Assembly: GCA_026387915.1 (NCBI GenBank)
Contig: JAPLKS010000016.1
Coordinates: 1-33,467, forward strand
DNA from: Gemmatimonadota bacterium
Lineage (GTDB): Bacteria; Gemmatimonadota; Gemmatimonadetes; Gemmatimonadales; Gemmatimonadaceae
Length of the DNA stretch: 33,467 nt
Reading direction: 5' to 3'
Shown: in pieces, positions 1 to 6,802 of the stretch
Layout: every line of letters begins with the position of its first letter
Position numbering within the stretch: the stretch's first letter is position 1
Translations under genes and position numbers: made by a program
Notes under the pieces: generated by a model
Databases searched by the model: none
What the model was told of the DNA's origin: nothing
Seen by the model: only the letters and a program-made list of their open reading frames with translations

Positions 1-31
1 CGCACCGCGGCGGCAGCAACTCGCGTTAGGA
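1..31 (-). repeat. attC site of cassette 4, truncated by the window edge
   Basis: Only one half-site is present. It ends in GTTAGGA at 25-31 (plus strand) and carries the arm GCGGCGGCAGCAACTCG, nearly identical to the matching arm of the attC at 2539-2665. On the minus strand this is the 5' (R''-L'') half of an attC following the small gene at 70-258. It shows that the cassette array continues to the left. Confidence 0.75.
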
Positions 32-69
32 TGCGCGCGGCGCGGACGGCGAGTCGCGCAGGCGCTCGT

Positions 70-258
70 CTACCAGCCGGTGAATCCAGCGCGCAAGTCA
101 CTCACCATGTGGTGCCGCAGAGCGGGAACCGCAGCGTAGGCGACGACCAGAACGGTCACCGACGCGAACGCCAGCGAACGCCCCCACGCTTTGCGGCGAT
201 TGGCGAAGCCGACAACAGGCACCGCGAAGGCCAGCACTTCCAGAATCGCGAAGAACAT
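70..258 (-). CDS. Small hypothetical membrane protein (cassette 4)
   Basis: This is a 62-residue protein with two hydrophobic stretches, roughly residues 1-17 (MFFAILEVLAFAVPVVG) and 28-46, separated by a basic NRRKAWGR loop. That predicts a two-helix inner-membrane hairpin with an R/H-rich C-terminal end. I recognise no family. The ATG at 258 is preferred because AAGGG lies nine bases upstream. An in-frame TTG at 276 would add six residues. The gene fills the cassette between attC 299-422 and the truncated attC at 1-31, in the same orientation as all other cassette genes. Small membrane proteins of unknown role are common integron cargo. Its position as a cassette gene is well supported, its function is unknown, and it could still be a chance frame. 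Confidence 0.5.
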   Translation of the reverse strand: MFFAILEVLAFAVPVVGFANRRKAWGRSLAFASVTVLVVAYAAVPALRHHMVSDLRAGFTGW

Positions 259-298
259 GTCGTGGTACCCTTGCAAAGAGAAAAGATGACTGGCGACA

Positions 299-422
299 AC
301 CTAACGAATTGGGTTCAGCTGCGAGGAGACGCGGGCGCACACATTGATGCTACTTCTCCAAACTCGACGGCGCACCCCTACAATCGGTGTCCGAACCTCG
401 TCGGCTGCAACCCGTGTTAGCC
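299..422 (-). repeat. attC site of cassette 3
   Basis: This is a 124-bp imperfect inverted repeat. Read on the minus strand it begins GGCTAAC and ends GTTAGGT, a perfect GTTRRRY core. The inner arms GGGTTGCAGCCGACGAGG and CCTCGCAGCTGAACCC pair with mismatches and an extra base, as in attC folds. The loop shares the 14-mer CACATTGATGCTAC (plus strand, 340-353) with the attC at 2539-2665. It lies 7 bp beyond the stop codon of the cassette 3 gene. Confidence 0.88.
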
Positions 423-429
423 TGCACGG

Positions 430-930
430 TCATGGATGCTTCGGTGCTGGCAGGAAGACCACGCTGATCCGCTGCACTTGGCGCACCCAACGCGCGGGCC
501 GCTTCTCGTCGGGGACGATCAATTGAAACGGCCCATCCTTCGCGGCGAGTGCCGCACCGTCTTTACGATCAACCAGCAGAATGCGTCGATCGGTGAATCC
601 CGCGTTGAATTCCGCGAGCGTGAACGTGACTCGGTATCCATCGGCGGCCTCGACCAATACGTAGGATGCGAGCGCGGGTCCGCGCAGTGAGTCGCCGACC
701 GGCGCGCCGATGAGTGGCAAGACGTCGGCAAGTGAGACACCCGAAAACGTGCCACTGACTGCATGTGCTGCGGCCTTGACCTCGTGGCGAGTCATTTTAG
801 CAACGTCAGCTGTTGAGAGCGTGCGCCGCTGACCAGAGGGACCGACAAGGTCGATGGTGGCTGGGGCCTGCGCCGCAGCACGCGCAGAGACGAGAACGGC
901 GGCAATCGCAACGAATCGAGAAAAGTGCAC
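430..930 (-). CDS. Secreted molybdopterin-binding-domain-like protein (cassette 3)
   Basis: This 166-residue protein has a signal peptide ending near AAAQA (residues 17-21), followed by a single domain. The segment from the beta strand ATIDLVG through GPFQLIVPDEKRPARWVRQVQRI (residues ~130-155) resembles the small oxidoreductase molybdopterin-binding fold of the sulfite-oxidase/YedY superfamily (PF00174-like). I see no obvious conserved cysteine to ligate molybdenum, so it may be a non-catalytic or reduced member that binds another ligand. It is predicted to act in the periplasm. The gene is the sole occupant of its cassette, bounded by attC 959-1072 upstream and attC 299-422 downstream. Family assignment is by visual similarity and is moderate; substrate and partner are unknown. 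Confidence 0.72.
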   Translation of the reverse strand: MHFSRFVAIAAVLVSARAAAQAPATIDLVGPSGQRRTLSTADVAKMTRHEVKAAAHAVSGTFSGVSLADVLPLIGAPVGDSLRGPALASYVLVEAADGYRVTFTLAEFNAGFTDRRILLVDRKDGAALAAKDGPFQLIVPDEKRPARWVRQVQRISVVFLPAPKHP

Positions 931-958
931 GGCGTACCGATCAGATGGTTTAGTGTCA

Positions 959-1072
959 GGCTAACGACGGGCGTTGTGCCGCGGCGGCTCATCAAAGGAG
1001 GCGGCCAGCGAGCGTAGCGAGCAAGTGGCCGCAGGCCTTTGAGCCGCCGTCGGTACCAACGCGAGGTTAGGT
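959..1072 (-). repeat. attC site of cassette 2 (divergent arms)
   Basis: This is a 114-bp inverted repeat. On the minus strand it starts ACCTAAC (a perfect RYYYAAC) and ends GTTAGCC. The arms CGGCGGCTCAAAGG and CCTTTGATGAGCCGCCG pair with a two-base bulge, and an inner GCGGCCA...TGGCCGC stem caps the structure. The loop sequence differs from the attC sites at 299-422 and 2539-2665, so this cassette probably had a different origin. Confidence 0.88.
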
Positions 1073-1230
1073 CGCGTGCATTCACATACGAAGTACCACA
1101 CGGCGTAGACATGGGACGGCGTCGTAGCGTACGCGAGGCGTCAGATCGGCGCCTCGCTGCGGTTGCGCCGAAGCGGAGTCCACGCGCTGCCTCAATCAGC
1201 CGTTCGGGACGGCGACGCGCAATTCGGTCG

Positions 1231-1260
1231 GCCACCCCGCGCCACCCCGCGCCACCCCGC
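1231..1260. repeat. Three tandem copies of a 10-bp unit
   Basis: GCCACCCCGC is repeated exactly three times, followed by a short GCTGCGCTGCGCG run. It lies in the ~214-bp non-coding tail of cassette 2 between the esterase stop and its attC. No other feature was seen in that tail. It may be simple slippage. Confidence 0.85.
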
Positions 1261-1286
1261 GCTGCGCTGCGCGATGGCGCGCGATG

Positions 1287-2372
1287 TTACATCCCTGACC
1301 GCCGATTCGCGGTGAAGAACGCCCAGATGCGCTCCGACCCCCATTCGCGAGAAACCGGACCGATCGCCCCGACCGTCTGGTACTGGAAGCCGTTCGGCCA
1401 GGTGTGGCCCGCCCCTTCGACGCGGAGCGTGACCAGCGCGGCCCGACAGTCGCGCCAGGTCGTGCTGACGGTCTGCAATCCATCGGCGTTGCGATCGGGC
1501 TCACGGACGACCGCGGGCGTCGCTGAGCATCCCAGCCTGGCCGCCCACGCCGCTGCGCTCGCGTCCACGCCGACCTTGAGACCCGAGCCAACGCCCACGC
1601 AGACGCGATCGCTCTCTTCATAGGTCCAGCATGGATCCGCCGTCCCGTGGATCTGGAGCACCGCGACGGGGCGCTCGGGTTGGCATGGTGCGGTGGCCGC
1701 AAACTGATTCACACCGCCCACTGAGGCGATCGCGACGATGCGGCTCGACAGTGTGCACGCGAGACGGTGCGCGAGCGCGGCGCCGTTCGACAGACCCGTG
1801 GCGAACGTGGCCCGCGTGTCCACGTTGATCCACCCGTTCAGCTGGTCGAGCACCGCTCGCACGTAGCCCTCGTCGTTGACGCCCGTCGCACAGGCGAGTC
1901 CGCTGACGCATTGCCAGGGGCCCTGCCCACCGCCCGCGTTGAAGGTGCGGAACTCCGGATCGCTCGGTGTGCCAGAGCCGTTCGGGACGACCAGCACGAA
2001 CCCCTCACGCTCGGCGAGCTGCTGCAGGCAGTCAGGGGATGTCAGGTCGGGCTGATTGGCCGCATTCGGCGGGCACGTGATCGACAGCGTCCCCGTGGCG
2101 TTGCCGCCGCCGCCATGGAACATCAGCACGACCGGTTGCGGCGAGGCCACGACCGTACGAGTCGGGACAAACACCCGATACGGGCGTCCGGCCCATCCCG
2201 GCACGTCGCACGAGCCGATCGTGCCCGGGGCGACGCAGGCCGTCGACGTTGCCCGCCACGCGGGCTCACTCGGCGTGGCGGGCGGGCTGGTTGCGCTGCC
2301 CCCACACCCAGCAAGGGCTGCACAGATGAGTGCCGCCGCGCGGCGCGCGCCTGGGGCGCAGCGTCTGATCAT
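1287..2372 (-). CDS. Lipoprotein esterase of the PHB depolymerase/LpqC (feruloyl-esterase-like) family (cassette 2)
   Basis: This is a 361-residue alpha/beta hydrolase. The N-terminus has a lipoprotein signal with lipobox LAGC (C23), so the enzyme is predicted to be lipid-anchored on the outside. An oxyanion-hole motif HGGGGN lies at ~86-91, the nucleophile elbow GLSNG puts Ser at 195, and Asp246 (HGTADP) and His323 (GAGHTWPNG) complete the triad. This is the pattern of extracellular PHB-depolymerase/LpqC-type esterases that cleave short-chain or aryl esters. ATG 2372 is chosen over an in-frame start at 2474 because it gives a proper lipoprotein signal and has GGAG about eight bases upstream. 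Paired cysteines suggest disulfides. It sits alone in a ~1.58-kb cassette, large for an integron. The exact substrate cannot be read from sequence. Confidence 0.88.
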   Translation of the reverse strand: MIRRCAPGARRAAALICAALAGCGGSATSPPATPSEPAWRATSTACVAPGTIGSCDVPGWAGRPYRVFVPTRTVVASPQPVVLMFHGGGGNATGTLSITCPPNAANQPDLTSPDCLQQLAEREGFVLVVPNGSGTPSDPEFRTFNAGGGQGPWQCVSGLACATGVNDEGYVRAVLDQLNGWINVDTRATFATGLSNGAALAHRLACTLSSRIVAIASVGGVNQFAATAPCQPERPVAVLQIHGTADPCWTYEESDRVCVGVGSGLKVGVDASAAAWAARLGCSATPAVVREPDRNADGLQTVSTTWRDCRAALVTLRVEGAGHTWPNGFQYQTVGAIGPVSREWGSERIWAFFTANRRSGM

Positions 2373-2538
2373 GTCATCGCACTCCGGCGCCGGCTGCGCA
2401 TTTGCCGCGCGCCAGATGAGGTTCACAATCATGCCATTGTATAGACGACACGAACCCTCGCGTGTTAACGACACCGTTCAAAATGCCAAAGGGAGTTCGG
2501 AACTCGATCTCACGGGACCGCGAACGCTCGTCGCGTCG

Positions 2539-2665
2539 ACCTAACGACGAGAGTTCTGCTGCGCGGCCAGAGAGCCGCTCACATTGATGCTACGTCGTCG
2601 AGACGTCGCGCGCGAGCCACTACAACGAGTGCCCGCACCGCGGCGGCAGCAACTCGTGGTTATGC
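2539..2665 (-). repeat. attC site of cassette 1
   Basis: This 127-bp site reads on the minus strand from GCATAAC (2665-2659) to GTTAGGT (2545-2539). The arms ACGAGTTGCTGCCGCCGCGG and CCGCGCAGCAGAACTCTCG pair as an attC hairpin with extra-helical bases. It shares the loop 14-mer CACATTGATGCTAC (plus, 2580-2593) with attC 299-422. The TAA stop of the upstream cassette gene (2660-2662) lies inside its first core box. Confidence 0.92.
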
Positions 2666-2980
2666 ACCAACGCGCTGCAGGACGCCCGGCTTGGCTAGTG
2701 CGATCGCCGCGAGCAGCGCTGCCACGTGTCCGCGCAAATCCGCAAGACGATTTGAGTGCGCAACCACGAGAATCACGCCAAACGGCAACCCCGCGATGTG
2801 CTGCTGATGCGGAATATTCCGATCCATAGTGACGAATGCGTCGCAGACCGTTGCCGCGCGGCGCATCAACTCCCCGTTCTGCGTGCCTGCCCAGCCGAGA
2901 CCGCGAACGGTGACCACTTCATAGCCGACCACCAGCGCCGCGAAGTCCAGCGGGAGGTTCTCGTCAAGCAGTACGCGCAC
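2660..2980 (-). CDS. DUF5615-family PIN-like protein, putative toxin (cassette 1)
   Basis: This 106-residue protein starts MRVLLDENLPLDFA and carries VVTVRGLGWAG and DAFVTMDRNI, the typical layout of DUF5615/Mut7-C-like PIN-fold proteins. Acidic residues D6, E7 and the Asp of TMDRN would form the metal-binding nuclease site. Family knowledge pairs such proteins with DUF433 proteins as predicted VapBC-like toxin-antitoxin modules, the PIN-like partner being a putative RNase. Its start overlaps the end of the DUF433 gene by 17 bp, implying translational coupling. Its stop codon is inside the attC, a compact arrangement often seen in cassettes. The toxin role is inferred from family and context only. 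Confidence 0.85.
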   Translation of the reverse strand: MRVLLDENLPLDFAALVVGYEVVTVRGLGWAGTQNGELMRRAATVCDAFVTMDRNIPHQQHIAGLPFGVILVVAHSNRLADLRGHVAALLAAIALAKPGVLQRVGA

Positions 2981-3185
2981 CGGCCACCAGAGTGTCTCGG
3001 GCCGCGTCCAAGGCGGCGATCGCGCGTGCGCGCGTCACCGACGGAAATTGATGCAAGAACTCGTCGATCGTATCGCCGCCTTCGAGATAGTCGAAGAGAG
3101 TTTGGACCGGAACGCGCGTGTCGACGAACACGGGGGTTCCACCCAGCGTCAGGGGATCACTATGTACGGCGTCGCGGAGGTCCAT
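2964..3185 (-). CDS. DUF433-family protein, putative antitoxin (cassette 1)
   Basis: This 73-residue protein contains the DUF433 signature: GGTPVFVDTRVPVQTLFDYLEGGDTI followed by FLHQFPSVTRARAIAALDAA, a small helix-turn-helix-like fold common in antitoxins. It would bind the downstream DUF5615 product and the shared promoter. It is the first gene after the integrase, 125 bp from the integrase stop, and overlaps the next gene. No strong Shine-Dalgarno is visible. An AT-rich stretch with TATTAT (minus strand, 3218-3213) may be its own -10 box. Toxin-antitoxin cassettes with their own promoters are known to stabilise chromosomal integron arrays. Confidence 0.85.
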   Translation of the reverse strand: MDLRDAVHSDPLTLGGTPVFVDTRVPVQTLFDYLEGGDTIDEFLHQFPSVTRARAIAALDAARDTLVAGARTA

Positions 3186-3212
3186 GGGTCAGTCTCGCTG
3201 AGGGGCTACCTG

Positions 3213-3218
3213 ATAATA
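3213..3218 (-). promoter_or_regulatory. Possible -10 box of the cassette 1 gene pair
   Basis: TATTAT on the minus strand lies 27 bp upstream of the DUF433 ATG, in a locally AT-rich stretch (about 3210-3290) that stands out in this GC-rich window. No convincing -35 box is seen at normal spacing, so the call is tentative. Confidence 0.35.
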
Positions 3219-3310
3219 CACCAATCTTGCTTTGCGTGCATAACGAAGATTAGACTGCATTCTATATCGTGTGTGGCCGACAACTCCTGCGAACGCCTGT
3301 CAGCCTATCA

Positions 3311-4411
3311 CTACGTTGCAGACGATCCATTAGCGCCGCAAGTCTCTGCGCCACTTGGCGTTGAGGTGGCGCCCGTCCACCGCCTAACGTGAGTGGGATC
3401 TGCAGCCTGCGCCGCTGGCACTCCCTTTTCCGCGTCTTCTGAGCCGAGCGCATCGAGTGGGCTGCGCACGCCGCGGCCGCCGCGGTTGAGGACGTGCGTG
3501 TAGATCATTGTCGTGGCTACGTTGGAATGGCCGAGGAGTTCCTGCACCGTGCGGATGTCGTAGCCGGCTTCAAGTAGGTGCGTTGCGAACGAGTGGCGGA
3601 ACGTGTGGCAGGTCACGCGCTTCAGCAGGCCGCACGAGCGCACGGCGTCGGACACCGCACGCTGCACCACACTTTCGTGAAGGTGATGCCGCACCCAGTT
3701 GCCGGTTGCAGGGTCGCGATAGTGCCGAGTCGCAGGAAAGAGCCATTGCCAACGCAGGTCCCATGGCGCGCTCAGTGATTTTGCTGCGAAGGCGTTTGGA
3801 AGTGCCACCGCGCCACGGCCGGCCGCGAGGTCGCGACGGTGCAGCGCGCGCACGCGCACGATCTGCGCCTCGAGCAGCGGCACGAGCGTGTCCGGCAACA
3901 TCGTCAGTCGGTCTTTGCCGCCCTTGCCGTGGCGCACGATCAATTCGCGGCGCGTCACATCCACATCCTTCAGTCTGAGCGAACAGGCCTCTAGCAACCG
4001 AAGCCCAGACCCGTACAGCACCTGTACAATGAGTTTCGATGTTCCTCGCGTGCCCTCAATCACTCGCCGCGCCTCGTCACGGCTCATGACCACTGGTTGC
4101 CGCTGCGGTCGCTTGGCGCGCACCACATCGTTCAGCCAACCGACGGGAGTCTCAAGGACCTCACCGTACAAAAAGAGCAGGGCGGCAAGCGCCTGATTCT
4201 GCGTCGAGGCCGCCACACGCCGCTCCACCGCTAGATACGTCAAAAATCCCGATAGCTCGCGTTCGCCCAGTTCACGGGGGTGACGACCCGGAAAATGGCG
4301 CACGTATCGCCGCACCCAACCGAGGTATGCCTCGACCGTGCGCGGACTGGCATGCCGAAGCGCCAACTGCTCGCGCATGACCCCAAACAGGGTCCTCCTA
4401 GGCTCGCTCAT
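3311..4411 (-). CDS. intI: Integron integrase (tyrosine recombinase)
   Basis: This 366-residue enzyme recombines attI and attC sites. An N-terminal SAM-like DNA-binding domain (~10-95) is followed by the catalytic domain with R138, K163, H269, R272, H295 and the nucleophile Y304 (MIYTHV). The extra region found only in integron integrases is clear at ~189-256: LHRRDLAAGRG, LPNAF, WDLRWQWLFP and HHLHESVVQRAV. The ATG at 4411 begins MSEPRRTLFG; an in-frame ATG at 4528 would add 39 unconserved residues. The conserved core ends near SPLDALG (~323). The rest is a tail that crosses the attI core (GTTAGGC encodes V342-R343), so residues ~343-366 come from the first cassette. The gene points towards its cassettes rather than away from them. 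No LexA box was recognised. Confidence 0.96.
   Translation of the reverse strand: MSEPRRTLFGVMREQLALRHASPRTVEAYLGWVRRYVRHFPGRHPRELGERELSGFLTYLAVERRVAASTQNQALAALLFLYGEVLETPVGWLNDVVRAKRPQRQPVVMSRDEARRVIEGTRGTSKLIVQVLYGSGLRLLEACSLRLKDVDVTRRELIVRHGKGGKDRLTMLPDTLVPLLEAQIVRVRALHRRDLAAGRGAVALPNAFAAKSLSAPWDLRWQWLFPATRHYRDPATGNWVRHHLHESVVQRAVSDAVRSCGLLKRVTCHTFRHSFATHLLEAGYDIRTVQELLGHSNVATTMIYTHVLNRGGRGVRSPLDALGSEDAEKGVPAAQAADPTHVRRWTGATSTPSGAETCGANGSSAT
3382..3450 (-). other. Putative attI site inside the integrase 3' end
   Basis: On the minus strand GTTAGGC at 3388-3382 is a perfect GTTRRRY core, lies immediately before cassette 1, and is not part of an attC-like hairpin. Its position after the conserved end of IntI and before the first cassette is what an attI needs. 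The core is in frame with intI. The outer limit of the site (3450) is a guess. Confidence 0.6.
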
Positions 4412-4527
4412 AACAGCCATTCTCGCAGGCAAGAGGCCGCAACGCGCCATCATATAGTTGCAAACGGCGTCACGAGGCCGCCGCCCCACCGTTTGCCCCA
4501 CTCCGCCACACCTGCGATGTTTCCCCA

Positions 4528-5184
4528 ATGCCCGAACGCCGCTACGACGAAAAAGAAGTCGCCGAGATCTTCAAACGCGCCACCGAAGCGCAACTCGAGG
4601 TTGCGCGCCAGCTCCCGCCAAGCGAAGGGCTCACCCTGGCGGAAGTCCTCGAGATCGGCCGGCAAGCGGGCATCACCGCCGAGTCAGCCGCTGACGCGGC
4701 GCGCTCGCTCGACCGACACGAGCCACGTTTCCGCCGCACCCTACTCGGTGCGACCGTCGGCGTCGGACGCACCGTTGCACTGGAGCGCCGAGTGACGACC
4801 GAAGAATGGGAACGACTCGTCGTGGTGCTACGCGACACCTTCGACGCGCGCGGCGTGGTCAAATCCGACGGCGGACTCCGCCAATGGACCAATGGCAACC
4901 TGCAAATCCTCATTGAACCCACCGAACACGGCGACCGACTCCGCATGCGCACCGTCCACGTCGCCGCGCGAAATATCGTCACGGCCGGTGTTGTCGTGCT
5001 CGGCGCGATCGGCGCAGTCACCGCCGTGAGCGTCGCAACAGGAGTGCCTGGCGCCGCATTGCAGGAACTCGTCCCACTCGCCACCATGGGCGCCACCCTG
5101 CTCGGCGTGGGCGCGCTCCGATTGCGCGGCTGGGCTGCCACGCGCATTCAGCAGATGGACGACATAGCAGCGCGCTTTCGTTAA
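4528..5184 (+). CDS. Hypothetical two-TM protein with SHOCT-like N-terminus
   Basis: This 218-residue protein begins RRYDEKEVAEIFKRATEAQ, a short amphipathic region reminiscent of SHOCT-type and similar N-terminal modules that I associate with Gemmatimonadota and Acidobacteriota hypothetical proteins. A predicted helical segment GLTLAEVLEIGRQAGI (~34-50) and a soluble mixed region (~70-145) follow. Two membrane helices lie at ~151-172 (VTAGVVVLGAIGAVTAVSVA) and ~182-199 (LVPLATMGATLLGVGALRL). The C-terminus is basic and probably cytoplasmic. It is divergent from the integrase gene with 116 bp between starts, and 38 bp precede the following amidase. No function can be assigned; it marks the right border of the integron. 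Confidence 0.8.
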   Translation: MPERRYDEKEVAEIFKRATEAQLEVARQLPPSEGLTLAEVLEIGRQAGITAESAADAARSLDRHEPRFRRTLLGATVGVGRTVALERRVTTEEWERLVVVLRDTFDARGVVKSDGGLRQWTNGNLQILIEPTEHGDRLRMRTVHVAARNIVTAGVVVLGAIGAVTAVSVATGVPGAALQELVPLATMGATLLGVGALRLRGWAATRIQQMDDIAARFR

Positions 5185-5222
5185 CTCGTATTCGTTATCC
5201 TCCAACCGCACCAGCAATCATC

Positions 5223-6788
5223 ATGCGCTTGCTCAAACTCATCGCCGCCGTTGCCATCGCCACAGCTGCCGCGCCCGCCGCACTCGCCGCACAACGCGCC
5301 GCACCGTTCAATGTGCAAGAAACAACTATCGCCCAAGTCCACGCGGCCTTCCGCGCAAAATCGCTCACCTGCCACCAGCTCGTGCAGCGCTATCTCGACC
5401 GCATTAGCGCCGTCGACAAATCAGGGCCGGCCATCAACGCCATCATTACCCTGAACGAGAACTCGCTCGCCGTGGCAGATTCGCTCGATAAACGATTTGC
5501 CAAAGAAGGACTCGTCGGCGCGCTCCACTGCATTCCGATGGTGGTCAAAGACAACTTCGAAACACGCGACCTCCAAACCACCGCGGGCTCGCTCGCCCTC
5601 AAGGGGTGGATTCCCAATCAAGACGCCACCATGGTCGCGCGCGTCCGCGCGGCGGGTGCCATTGTGCTCGCCAAAACGAATCTCGCCGAGTGGGCTTTTA
5701 CGCCGTACGAAACGGTGAGCTCGATTCTCCCCGGCTACACCAAGAATCCCTACGCCCTCGATCGCGTCACCGCCGGCTCTAGCGGCGGCACTGCGGCCGC
5801 GGTCGCCGCCAACGAAGCGGAAGTCGGACTCGGCTCTGATACCGGGAACTCCATTCGCGGCCCCAGCTCGCACAACTCGCTCGTAGGCATCCGCTCCACC
5901 ATGGGGCTCACCTCGCGCGCGGGCGTAGTGCCACTCGCCAACGGTTCTGACATCGCCGGCCCGATGGCCCGCACCGTCGCCGACGCAGTCGCTGTGTTTC
6001 AAGTGGTCGCGGGCGAAGATCCCGAAGACGCGGTCACCGCACCGGCACGCGAACACCGCGAAAAAGATTACAACAGCTTCGTCAAAGCGGGCGGACTCAA
6101 AGGCGCACGTATCGGCATCCTCCGCCAAGCATACGAACGGTCCACGACCGACACCGAAATCGTCAGCGTGTTCATGCGCGCGGTCGACGCTATGAAAGCC
6201 CAAGGCGCGGTCATTGTAGACCCCGCAGGGATCGACTCGCTCAACGCCATCACCCGCGCAGGCGGCGGTGGATGCAGCACCTTCAAGTTTGACCTCGAAC
6301 GCTACCTCGCCAAACGCGCGCCCAACGCGCCAGTACACACGATCAAAGAAGTGCTGCGCAGCGGCAACTATCACCCCACCGTGCAGCTACGGCTGCAGGT
6401 GAACGACTCCGTGACCGTCGCGCCGGAAGACAGCCCGGGGTGCAAAGCGCGCGAAGTGATGCGCGACCGGTTCCGCGCCGCCGTGCTCAAAATGATGGAC
6501 TCGCTCAAACTCGACGCCCTCGTGTATCCCACCTGGAGCAACCCGCCACGCCTCATTGGTGATCTCAACACACCGGCGGGCGACAACAGCCAACTGTTCT
6601 CCCCCACCACGGGCTTTCCCGCCATCACCGTGCCCATGGGCTACACGCGCGGCAACACTCTCCCCGTGGGGATGACTTTCTTTGGCCGGCCGTGGAGCGA
6701 AGGAAAACTGATCACACTGTCGTATGGTTTTGAACAAGCCACCCACCACCGACGCGCCCCCAAGCTTGCCGCGGCGGGCGCTCGCTAA
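5223..6788 (+). CDS. Secreted amidase (amidase signature family)
   Basis: This 521-residue amide hydrolase has a signal peptide (cleavage after ALAA, ~23), so it is probably periplasmic. The amidase-signature Ser-cisSer-Lys triad is visible: Lys109 in VVKDNF, a cis-Ser at 186/187 in TAGSSGGT, and nucleophile Ser210 in GSDTGNSIRGPSS. The consensus GGS before the nucleophile is GNS here, a variation seen in secreted members distinct from GatA. The C-terminal half contains the usual substrate-pocket region with PTWSNPPR and TGFPAITVPMGY. The gene is not next to gatB/gatC, so a role in tRNA amidation is unlikely. Substrate is probably a small or aryl amide or peptide amide, not predictable here. 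It follows the two-TM gene on the same strand. Confidence 0.92.
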   Translation: MRLLKLIAAVAIATAAAPAALAAQRAAPFNVQETTIAQVHAAFRAKSLTCHQLVQRYLDRISAVDKSGPAINAIITLNENSLAVADSLDKRFAKEGLVGALHCIPMVVKDNFETRDLQTTAGSLALKGWIPNQDATMVARVRAAGAIVLAKTNLAEWAFTPYETVSSILPGYTKNPYALDRVTAGSSGGTAAAVAANEAEVGLGSDTGNSIRGPSSHNSLVGIRSTMGLTSRAGVVPLANGSDIAGPMARTVADAVAVFQVVAGEDPEDAVTAPAREHREKDYNSFVKAGGLKGARIGILRQAYERSTTDTEIVSVFMRAVDAMKAQGAVIVDPAGIDSLNAITRAGGGGCSTFKFDLERYLAKRAPNAPVHTIKEVLRSGNYHPTVQLRLQVNDSVTVAPEDSPGCKAREVMRDRFRAAVLKMMDSLKLDALVYPTWSNPPRLIGDLNTPAGDNSQLFSPTTGFPAITVPMGYTRGNTLPVGMTFFGRPWSEGKLITLSYGFEQATHHRRAPKLAAAGAR

Positions 6789-6802
6789 CCCCCCCCAGCA
6801 CT

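Larger units (their letters stand above)
1..4411 (-). mobile_element. Chromosomal integron: integrase plus at least four gene cassettes
   Basis: The segment holds an integron integrase gene (3311-4411) and an array of attC recombination sites on the same strand. All four cassettes have their genes on the minus strand, each followed by an attC, as expected for integrase-captured cassettes. Approximate cassette bounds, using the G|TT cut in each core site, are 3387-2545, 2544-966, 965-306 and 305 to beyond the left edge. Three attC sites share loop or arm sequence, which suggests a resident array rather than a mobile class 1 element. No transposase or resistance gene is visible. The left end of the array is outside the window. 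Confidence 0.9.

Noticed and set aside
31-420. A plus-strand 129-codon open frame at the left end
   Set aside because: It crosses two attC half-sites and is antisense to the cassette 4 gene; there is no domain or ribosome binding site.
3240-3384. Possible additional attC between the integrase end and the DUF433 gene (GCATAAC at 3239-3245)
   Set aside because: No complementary arms around a GTTRRRY partner could be aligned. The motif is probably chance within the cassette leader.
4412-4528. N-terminal extension of the integrase to an ATG at 4528
   Set aside because: The extra 39 residues are unlike IntI proteins, and would overlap the first bases of the divergent two-TM gene.
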